From an uncultured Eubacteriales bacterium (lineage in GTDB: Bacteria; Bacillota; Clostridia; Monoglobales; Monoglobaceae): a stretch of DNA of 6,160 nucleotides. The translations under genes were made by a program, and so were the position numbers. The notes beneath the pieces are model-generated. The model did no database searches, was not told the DNA's origin, and saw only the letters and a program-made list of their open reading frames with translations. The first letter of the stretch is position 1. Each line of letters opens with the position of its first letter. Positions 1-5,063 of the stretch are shown one piece after another. The stretch lies in NCBI GenBank assembly GCA_905205855.1, contig CAJLFL010000119.1, forward strand, positions 1-6,160, read 5' to 3'.

Positions 1-803
1 GATGGATTTCCTATGTTGACGCAAACGGAAATCCGTTCACCGTCAGCAGTGTGTGCGTCAGTATCTTTTACGGCTTCAAGAGCCTTGAAAAGCTCATGCT
101 CATCATTAAGCCGTTTTTCATATTCGGCTGCTGTACTGCTGTCGGGTTCATAGACAAAGCTGCCTGTATAACCATCAATATAAGCCTGTCTGCCGCTTTG
201 ACATTCGGTTACTCCGTCGGCACCAACAACAGCAGGTATACCAATTGATTTGGCAAGAATAACGGTATGTGAGGTAGCGCCGCCGACTTCTGTAATAAGT
301 CCGGCAAGTCTTCTGCTGTCAAAAAGCATTGTATCTACCGGAGTAAGCTCGTGAGCGGCAAGTATATACTTGTCCGTTCCGGGAGGAAATGAAAATTCGC
401 CGTCATTTCCGTTAATCATATCGTTCAGCAGCTGACCGATATAGGTAATGTCATCCGCGCGCTGACGCATATACTCATTGTTCTTTGATGATAAAACAGC
501 TGCAAGTGCGCCTGTTACTTCAAGAACTGCATTTTCCGGCTCTGCGCCTGCCTCAACGGCTTGACGTATCGGATCTGTCAGAGTTGTATCCTCCAAAATC
601 ATTTTATACGCGGAAAATATTTTTGCATTATCCTCTCCGTATCCTTCAAGAGCTTTCTTTTCTAAAGCCTCCACCTTGTTTAATGCCCTTTCAATTGCTT
701 CATCAATACCGATTTTATCAGATTGATTCTCTGACTTTTGATAAAGCAAAAGCTTAGCGCCTGCTATTCCGGGCGAACCTGCTATTCCGTGTATAATCTT
801 CAT
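1..803 (-). CDS. ptsI: PTS enzyme I (phosphoenolpyruvate-protein phosphotransferase), N-terminal part
   Basis: Cytoplasmic enzyme that takes phosphate from PEP onto a histidine and passes it to HPr, the first step of the sugar phosphotransferase system. The frame runs from ATG at 801-803 off the left edge, giving 267 codons; the family is about 570 aa, so roughly the C-terminal half is missing. Visible: an N-terminus with the family's G-I-A-x-S-P-G-I-A signature (residues 6-14), an alpha-helical HPr-binding region (about 25-140) including EYMRQRADDI, and the swivelling phosphohistidine domain with the active-site signature GGATSHTVILAKS, in which His179 corresponds to E. coli His189. The visible part ends at NIGNP (263-267), where the PEP-binding barrel begins. 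It starts 5 bases after the ptsH stop, so the two are almost certainly co-transcribed. The start is supported by GGGGTGA overlapping that stop. Family assignment is very secure; full-length integrity cannot be judged. Confidence 0.96.
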   Translation of the reverse strand, partial: MKIIHGIAGSPGIAGAKLLLYQKSENQSDKIGIDEAIERALNKVEALEKKALEGYGEDNAKIFSAYKMILEDTTLTDPIRQAVEAGAEPENAVLEVTGALAAVLSSKNNEYMRQRADDITYIGQLLNDMINGNDGEFSFPPGTDKYILAAHELTPVDTMLFDSRRLAGLITEVGGATSHTVILAKSIGIPAVVGADGVTECQSGRQAYIDGYTGSFVYEPDSSTAAEYEKRLNDEHELFKALEAVKDTDAHTADGERISVCVNIGNP

Positions 804-816
804 ATAAATCACCCCA
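804..816 (-). promoter_or_regulatory. Ribosome binding site of ptsI overlapping the ptsH stop
   Basis: Read on the minus strand, GGGGTGA (815 to 809) lies a few bases before the ATG at 803 and contains the TGA stop of ptsH. A ribosome ending on ptsH would therefore sit on the ptsI start signal, which favours translational coupling and fixes the ptsI start. Confidence 0.7.
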
Positions 817-1063
817 AGTCTAAAACTTTGATTAAAGCGTCAACCGCTTCGGCTTCATCATCGCCCTCGGCTTTTATTTCAATGGTGTCGCCTTTTACCG
901 CTCCGGCACACAAGACCATCAGAATACTTTTTGCTTCATATTCTTCACCGTCTTTAATCAATGTGATTTTGCTTTTATATTTTCCTGCCTCTTTGCAAAA
1001 ATCCGAAGCCGGTCTTGCGTGCAGTCCTTCTTCATTTTTGATTTTATATTTTTTCAGTACCAT
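809..1063 (-). CDS. ptsH: Phosphocarrier protein HPr
   Basis: Small cytoplasmic phosphocarrier that accepts phosphate from enzyme I on a histidine and hands it to sugar-specific EIIA domains or PRD regulators. The 84-aa product has the phosphorylation site GLHARPAS with the histidine at residue 15 and Arg17, and the Gram-positive regulatory site AKSILMVL with Ser46, the residue that HPr kinase/phosphorylase modifies for carbon catabolite control. A family-like loop A-G-x-V-K-G-D follows at 53-59. A longer start at 1075 would add four residues (MVFF), but its ATG directly abuts the only GG-rich stretch. The ATG at 1063 has AAAGGA 11 bases upstream and gives exactly the classical numbering His15/Ser46, so I chose it. 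The gene sits between the PRD regulator and ptsI on the same strand. With both His15 and Ser46 it looks like a normal HPr, not the Ser46-only paralogue Crh. Confidence 0.95.
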   Translation of the reverse strand: MVLKKYKIKNEEGLHARPASDFCKEAGKYKSKITLIKDGEEYEAKSILMVLCAGAVKGDTIEIKAEGDDEAEAVDALIKVLDLG

Positions 1064-1080
1064 AAAAAACACCATCCTTT
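1064..1080 (-). promoter_or_regulatory. Ribosome binding site deciding the ptsH start
   Basis: On the minus strand AAAGGATGG (1080 to 1072) lies upstream of ATG 1063; AAAGGA is 11 bases away. The same signal cannot serve the upstream in-frame ATG at 1075 because it overlaps it, so the shorter 84-aa HPr is preferred. The regulator gene uses the same 11-base spacing. Confidence 0.6.
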
Positions 1081-1114
1081 TTTATAAAATTTATTTTTGG
1101 TATAATTTGTATTT

Positions 1115-3091
1115 TTACCATGTTTTTAAGATTTCCAAAACCTTATCTTTGTCCGTTTCACTGCGAAGCCTGTTACATTCTGCTTCGCTTTCCATACAAG
1201 AAACAATGGACTTATAAAATCTTATAATATTATTCTTTATTTCCTCACTTTCATCAAGGTCAAAAGCGAGAAGAAAGATAATATCGGCTTTTTCTCCGTT
1301 CGGCGTCCATTGTATCGGATGTTTAAGCCGGGCAAACACAGCGGTGGAACGATTTACATATTTACTCAAACCGTGAGGTATTGCGAATCCTCTGCCTATA
1401 TCGGTTGAGGTTGTGCTTTCGCGTTCAAAAACAGTTTTTTTGAATTCGGAGGTTACATATCCGAGGTCCTCAAGCTTTGCACATAAAAGAGATAAAAGCT
1501 CATTCTTATCATTTATCGAACATTCCGGAAAAATAAGTTCTCCGGTAAAGATTCCTCTGTTCGGTGTCAACGCTTTAAGTTTATCCTTTTTTTCAGAGCG
1601 TATACTCTTTATATGATTCTTCAGGTTTTTTATATCGTTATCTGTCAAAAGATGACTGATTTCTACAATATTTTTGTCTAAGCGGTATCCGCCGAGAGAA
1701 GTTGTTGATATAATAAAGTCACATTCTTCATTCTTAATTTTTATTATATCTTTTCCTGAAAAAACCGATGTTATTCTCAGCTCCGGAATTATGCGTGTCA
1801 GCTTTTCCTTTAAAATCTGCGAAACTCCGATACCATAGTTGCATACCACACAGGCGCTTACGCAAAGCAGCTGTCTTTCTATTGCACCGCCTATATGAAG
1901 GGCGAGGTATCCGATTTCGTGTTCATTTATTTCAAGTCCGAGTTCCTTTTCAAAAACATTTCCCACAAGCCATGCAAGGGCAAGCATGTTGGAATATCTT
2001 TTTTTGATTTGTACAAGAAGCTGATTCTTGATTACTATCCCGTATTTCAGTCTTGAAATAACCGCTTTAAGCAGCAGATTCAGTTGTCTGACAAAAAAGG
2101 CATCGTCTTTTAACTCTACACTAGCCGCTTCGCCGAGAAGCTTTACAGTTTTTACTGTAAGCTGACACAGCTCTATGTTTTGATTTTCAAAAAAACGTTT
2201 GGCGTCTGTGTCTGCAAAGTCCTGAATTTCTGATATTGAAACCGCAAATTCAAGGAATTTTTTTTCTTCTTCGGGAAGCTTTATGTTAAACTCCGATTCA
2301 ATTTTATCGCAAAGCATATCGGATATAATTGAATCGGTTGCACAGCCAACCCTGCAGTCCGGTGTGTCCGGCACCTGAATGATATGACCTCTTTGGCTTC
2401 TGACTATACAAAGAGAAATAAGAATAAGAAGTATTACTTCAGATGAATAGCTATATGTTATGCCAAAGTGCTGCTGAAGCTCATTTATGATTTCGGATGC
2501 CTTATCTGTACGAAAGCCGTCAAGCGCTTCGGTAAGAGCCAGACTCTCTTTTGATACGGTATAATATGAGATTGCTTTGTTTTCCGTAAGTTTACAAAAC
2601 ATATCCTGATACTCTGTATAGAAGTTCATAAAGGCTGTTCTGTAGTTAAACTCACTGTATTGTATGGAAATACCTTTGCCGCGCCGTCTTTCAAAAGCAA
2701 TATGATTTTCATAAAACCAATCGGATATTTTCTGCAGAATCTTGTCAAGAGCATTTCTACTTATATAATATTGCTCGGTCAGCCTTTGCGCTGTAAGATT
2801 ACCCTTTTTAAACAGGTATCTTAATATAAAGAATATAATTTCCTTTTCTTCATCAGAAGATTTAAAGTTCAAAGACTGCCAACCGCTTTCGTCTATAACA
2901 AGTCTGATTCCTATATGAGGATGAGCCTCTATTTGTCCTGCAGACTGCTCGGATAAAAATTCTTTGATTTCAGATAAATCATTCCGGATAGTCTTAACCG
3001 AAACATTAAATTCTTCTGCAAGATTACTAAGTGTTATAAACTCTTTTTGATTATGCAGTAAATCCAAGATTGAATATTCTCTTTTGTTCAT
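1115..3091 (-). CDS. PRD-containing transcriptional regulator with EIIB and EIIA domains (LicR/MtlR/Mga type)
   Basis: Cytoplasmic DNA-binding activator whose activity is normally set by PTS phosphorylation. Domains along 658 aa: a DeoR/HTH_11-like winged helix (about 4-55, with LAEEFNVSVKTIRNDL as the helix-turn-helix), a second Mga-type HTH (about 82-165), PRD1 (about 185-290), PRD2 (about 305-408), a GatB/MtlA-like EIIB domain with the phospho-cysteine in VVCNYGIGVSQ (Cys417), and a fructose/mannitol-type EIIA domain with GFAIPHG (His573). Length and order match B. subtilis MtlR/LicR rather than the short RNA-binding BglG antiterminators. Only the second PRD2 histidine (His399 in YLALHIGGAIER) is present; the other three expected positions read Ser226, Val284 and about Leu340. 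The ATG has AAAGGAGG 11 bases upstream. The gene is followed by ptsH and ptsI on the same strand and is divergent from the GH123-family gene, its likeliest extra target. The sugar sensed cannot be told from the sequence. Confidence 0.92.
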   Translation of the reverse strand: MNKREYSILDLLHNQKEFITLSNLAEEFNVSVKTIRNDLSEIKEFLSEQSAGQIEAHPHIGIRLVIDESGWQSLNFKSSDEEKEIIFFILRYLFKKGNLTAQRLTEQYYISRNALDKILQKISDWFYENHIAFERRRGKGISIQYSEFNYRTAFMNFYTEYQDMFCKLTENKAISYYTVSKESLALTEALDGFRTDKASEIINELQQHFGITYSYSSEVILLILISLCIVRSQRGHIIQVPDTPDCRVGCATDSIISDMLCDKIESEFNIKLPEEEKKFLEFAVSISEIQDFADTDAKRFFENQNIELCQLTVKTVKLLGEAASVELKDDAFFVRQLNLLLKAVISRLKYGIVIKNQLLVQIKKRYSNMLALAWLVGNVFEKELGLEINEHEIGYLALHIGGAIERQLLCVSACVVCNYGIGVSQILKEKLTRIIPELRITSVFSGKDIIKIKNEECDFIISTTSLGGYRLDKNIVEISHLLTDNDIKNLKNHIKSIRSEKKDKLKALTPNRGIFTGELIFPECSINDKNELLSLLCAKLEDLGYVTSEFKKTVFERESTTSTDIGRGFAIPHGLSKYVNRSTAVFARLKHPIQWTPNGEKADIIFLLAFDLDESEEIKNNIIRFYKSIVSCMESEAECNRLRSETDKDKVLEILKTW

Positions 3092-3110
3092 GGCAGTGTC
3101 GGCCTCCTTT
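3092..3110 (-). promoter_or_regulatory. Strong ribosome binding site of the PRD regulator
   Basis: The minus strand reads AAAGGAGG (3110 to 3103), a near-perfect match to the 16S rRNA tail, followed by 11 bases and ATG at 3091. It supports this start over internal ATGs. Confidence 0.75.
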
Positions 3111-3138
3111 AATACCGCTGCTTTCTTAGTACAGCTTG

Positions 3139-3167
3139 ATTATATACCATACTTAGGAATATGTATT
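3139..3167 (-). promoter_or_regulatory. Predicted promoter of the PRD regulator / ptsHI string
   Basis: On the minus strand GTATGGTATATAATC contains a perfect -10 TATAAT (3144 to 3139), or in an overlapping register TATATA (3146 to 3141) preceded by TGG, an extended -10 element. The -35 position is poor: AATACA at 3167 to 3162, 17 bases from TATAAT, matching only ACA. Transcription would begin near 3132, leaving a leader of about 40 bases. A weak -35 with an extended -10 fits a promoter that needs an activator. No other promoter was convincing before ptsH, so this one may drive all three genes. Confidence 0.5.
3145..3152 (-). repeat. Octamer GTATGGTA, minus-strand copy at the regulator promoter
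   Basis: The minus strand carries GTATGGTA here, overlapping the -10 region of the regulator promoter. The same eight bases occur on the plus strand at 3339-3346, overlapping the -10 region of the divergent gene. The two form an inverted pair about 187 bases apart. Confidence 0.6.
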
Positions 3168-3195
3168 TTTATTTTTTTGACACATTAGGGAAATT

Positions 3196-3261
3196 TCAAT
3201 CAATTTAAAACAGATATTGATTATAGCATTATAGTAACATTGATTTGCGTGTTTGGTCAAT
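3196..3261. promoter_or_regulatory. Candidate operator: four ATTGA boxes in near-symmetrical array
   Basis: Between the two promoters the pentamer ATTGA or its complement TCAAT occurs at 3196-3200 (TCAAT), 3216-3220 (ATTGA), 3239-3243 (ATTGA) and 3257-3261 (TCAAT). The outer pair and the inner pair have centres within one base of each other (3228.5 and 3229.5), and the two ATTGA copies are 23 bases apart, about two helical turns. This could be the binding region of the divergent PRD activator, but short AT-rich words recur by chance in such DNA, so the assignment is tentative. Confidence 0.3.
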
Positions 3262-3321
3262 CATAATATTTATATGCTTTGCAAATAAACTTAAAATATA
3301 TATAAAAGAACCGATTTTGTA

Positions 3322-3350
3322 TTGCTATCTAATATTTTGTATGGTAATAT
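3322..3350 (+). promoter_or_regulatory. Predicted promoter of the GH123-family gene
   Basis: TTGCTA (3322-3327, four of six -35 bases) is followed by 17 bases and TAATAT (3345-3350, four of six -10 bases). A TGG directly before the hexamer (3342-3344) makes an extended -10. The start would fall near 3357, leaving a leader of about 28 bases before the ATG at 3385. The octamer shared with the divergent promoter overlaps this -10. Confidence 0.45.
3339..3346 (+). repeat. Octamer GTATGGTA, plus-strand copy at the GH123-family promoter
   Basis: Plus-strand partner of the octamer at 3145-3152. Both copies sit at the same place relative to their -10 elements and both are followed by a run of alternating T and A, so they may be a shared core-promoter type or a regulator half-site. 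Confidence 0.6.
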
Positions 3351-3373
3351 ATAAAAAACTATAACTATAAAGC

Positions 3374-3384
3374 GAGGATTGATT
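3374..3384 (+). promoter_or_regulatory. Ribosome binding site deciding the start of the GH123-family gene
   Basis: GAGG (3374-3377) lies 7 bases before ATG 3385, ideal spacing. The in-frame TTG at 3379, which would add Met-Ile, is only one base from GAGG and is therefore not the likely start. Confidence 0.65.
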
Positions 3385-4971
3385 ATGGATAAGGAATTCA
3401 GGCTTGTAAGCAGTCTTGAAAAAATTTTTTTTGATATACCCCCAAATTTGACGGAACTAAACTCAGGAAGTATGCTTAAAAATGAAATCTATTCGTTTCA
3501 GCTTGCATGCTTTGTTATGGATGGCGGGAAAACCATGCTGCCGTATACGATAGAAATAAAATCAAAGCTTGAAAAATACATAACAGTATACCAAATCGGT
3601 TATGTGCCGTCACAGGTTCCGGCTTATACATTTACAAAGGATAAAAACTTTATTTCAAAACAGCCGGGATTGTACCCCGATACAATGAATAAAATATATA
3701 ATAAAAAATTTGAATTTGTAAACGGACAGGCATGTGCGCTTTGGTTTTCGGTTGAACCAAACGGTGAAATGTGCGGTAATTATCCCATAGAAATAGAAAT
3801 ATTCTCTGAAGATGAGAAGCTTCTTGCAAAGAAAGTATTTAATATAAATATTATAGATAAAGAATTGCCCCGGCAAAAGCTTATAAACACCTGCTGGTTT
3901 CACGGGGATTGCATTGCAAAACTTCATAATGTTGAAATAAACAGCAGCGAGTACTTTGAAATAGTTGAAAAGTATCTTAGTATATATACAAAATTCGGAC
4001 ATAATATGATTCTTACGCCGATATTTACGCCCCCGCTTGATACAGATGTGGGCAGCGAGCGGCCGACCAATCAGCTTGTTAATGTATTTTTGCATAATGG
4101 TGAATATTCTTTTAATTTTGAAAAACTGGGTTATTGGATAAAGCTTTGCAAAAAATACGGAATAAGATATTATGAGATTTCACATCTTTTTACCCAGTGG
4201 GGTGCAAAATATACACCTAAAATTATAGCTGAAACAGATGAAGGTGTAAAACGTATTTTCGGCTGGGATGTTGAAGCTGTATCGGATGAATACAAAAAAT
4301 TTATTGACTCGTTTATGCCGCAGCTGATTTCATTTTTAAAACAGGAGAAGGTATTTGATAATTGCTTCTTCCATGTTTCGGACGAACCAACAAAGGAACA
4401 TGTTGAGCAATATCGTGCGGCAAGAGAGCTGATTCTGCCGTATATACCTGAAAATCAGCTTATGGATGCGCTTTCGGATTATGTATTTTACGAAACAGGT
4501 CTTATAAAAAAGCCTGTTGTATGCAATGATCATATCAAGGCTTTTATGGACAATAATGTAAAGAATCTTTGGACATATTATTGCTGTTGTCAGTATGACG
4601 GCGTATCAAATCGTTTTATGGCAATGCCGTCAGCCAGAAACCGCATACTTGGGTATCAGCTTTATAAATATGATATAGAAGGATTTTTGCAATGGGGATT
4701 TAACTTCTGGTTTACGCAAAGATCAAGAGAGGTAATAAATCCATATGCTGTTACAGACGCGGGAGGTGCTTTCCCGTCAGGAGATTCGTTTATTGTATAT
4801 CCGCAAAACAAGTATGGAGATGCAGTGACATCACTGAGATTATATGTGTTTAATGAGGGATTGCAGGATTTAAGAGCGCTGCAGCTGCTTGAGAGTATAA
4901 AAGGCGCTGAATATACAAAGGGCTTGCTTGATGAAATAGTTGGATTTGATAAGTATCCGTCAGAGGCATAG
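3385..4971 (+). CDS. GH123-family (DUF4091) glycosidase-like protein, ending at a suspicious TAG
   Basis: Likely cytoplasmic glycoside hydrolase of 528 aa; there is no signal peptide or membrane segment. Members of this family studied so far are beta-N-acetylgalactosaminidases working by substrate assistance. Layout: a beta-rich N-terminal domain (about 1-150), then a TIM-barrel-like catalytic domain from about 160 (NTCWFHGDCIAKLHNVE) to the end. The motif FHVSDEPTKEH provides an adjacent Asp333-Glu334 pair at the place of the known GH123 catalytic Asp-Glu. Other family stretches are TPIFTPPLDTDVGSERPT, EISHLFTQWGAKY, LWTYYCCCQ (Cys400-402) and AVTDAGGAFPSGD. The frame stops at TAG (4969-4971) just where relatives, as I recall them, continue with a terminal helix; the continuation is still present downstream. 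The gene is divergent from the PTS regulator, which may control it. Substrate is unproven; many close clostridial relatives are annotated only as DUF4091. Confidence 0.85.
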   Translation: MDKEFRLVSSLEKIFFDIPPNLTELNSGSMLKNEIYSFQLACFVMDGGKTMLPYTIEIKSKLEKYITVYQIGYVPSQVPAYTFTKDKNFISKQPGLYPDTMNKIYNKKFEFVNGQACALWFSVEPNGEMCGNYPIEIEIFSEDEKLLAKKVFNINIIDKELPRQKLINTCWFHGDCIAKLHNVEINSSEYFEIVEKYLSIYTKFGHNMILTPIFTPPLDTDVGSERPTNQLVNVFLHNGEYSFNFEKLGYWIKLCKKYGIRYYEISHLFTQWGAKYTPKIIAETDEGVKRIFGWDVEAVSDEYKKFIDSFMPQLISFLKQEKVFDNCFFHVSDEPTKEHVEQYRAARELILPYIPENQLMDALSDYVFYETGLIKKPVVCNDHIKAFMDNNVKNLWTYYCCCQYDGVSNRFMAMPSARNRILGYQLYKYDIEGFLQWGFNFWFTQRSREVINPYAVTDAGGAFPSGDSFIVYPQNKYGDAVTSLRLYVFNEGLQDLRALQLLESIKGAEYTKGLLDEIVGFDKYPSEA

Positions 4972-5025
4972 TATATTTTAAAGCTCAGAGAAAAAATAAA
5001 TTCAGAAATAGAAAAAGCTGTATAA
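4972..5025 (+). other. In-frame continuation of the GH123-family protein beyond the TAG
   Basis: Directly after the TAG the same frame reads YILKLREKINSEIEKAV and ends at TAA (5023-5025). The peptide is an amphipathic, charged helix resembling the usual C-terminus of DUF4091 proteins (from memory: a tyrosine-proline segment, then an acidic residue, then Y-[IL]-L-x-L-R-E-K-[IV]-N). The TAG stands where relatives commonly have Glu, so one GAG-to-TAG change would explain it. Either the protein lost its last 18 residues recently, the TAG is read through (546 residues in all), or the base is a sequence error. Confidence 0.7.
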
Positions 5026-5063
5026 AAAATAAATCCGCGGCATTGCCGCGGATTTGGTTTTTT
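5024..5063. terminator. Bidirectional intrinsic terminator between convergent genes
   Basis: Perfect 11-bp inverted repeat AAATCCGCGGC (5031-5041) and GCCGCGGATTT (5045-5055) with a 3-base loop ATT and a GC-rich core. On the plus strand it is followed by GG and six T (5058-5063); on the minus strand by a run of six T (5029 to 5024). It can therefore end both the GH123-family transcript and the convergent adaptor transcript. Its plus-strand T-tract overlaps the adaptor's stop codon (5062-5064) and its left T-tract overlaps the TAA at 5023-5025. Confidence 0.93.

Noticed and set aside
1098..1120. Inverted repeat TGGTA / TACCA between the regulator end and ptsH, possible terminator
   Set aside because: Only 5 bp of AT-rich stem with a 13-base loop and no GC core; too weak for an intrinsic terminator.
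738..1217. 159-codon plus-strand open frame
   Set aside because: It lies antisense across ptsI, ptsH and the regulator end, whose products are clearly recognisable; composition is Ser/Leu-rich shadow coding with no family resemblance.
3177..3182. Perfect -35 hexamer TTGACA on the plus strand in the divergent spacer
   Set aside because: No acceptable -10 follows at 16-18 bases (TCAATT at best), and it is over 200 bases from the downstream gene; the promoter at 3322-3350 is better placed.
3379..3381. TTG start for the GH123-family gene
   Set aside because: It is one base from the GAGG ribosome binding site, whereas the ATG at 3385 has ideal 7-base spacing.
3655..4095. 146-codon minus-strand open frame inside the GH123-family gene
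   Set aside because: Antisense shadow rich in Phe/Tyr/Ile/Lys, typical of the complement of AT-rich coding DNA.
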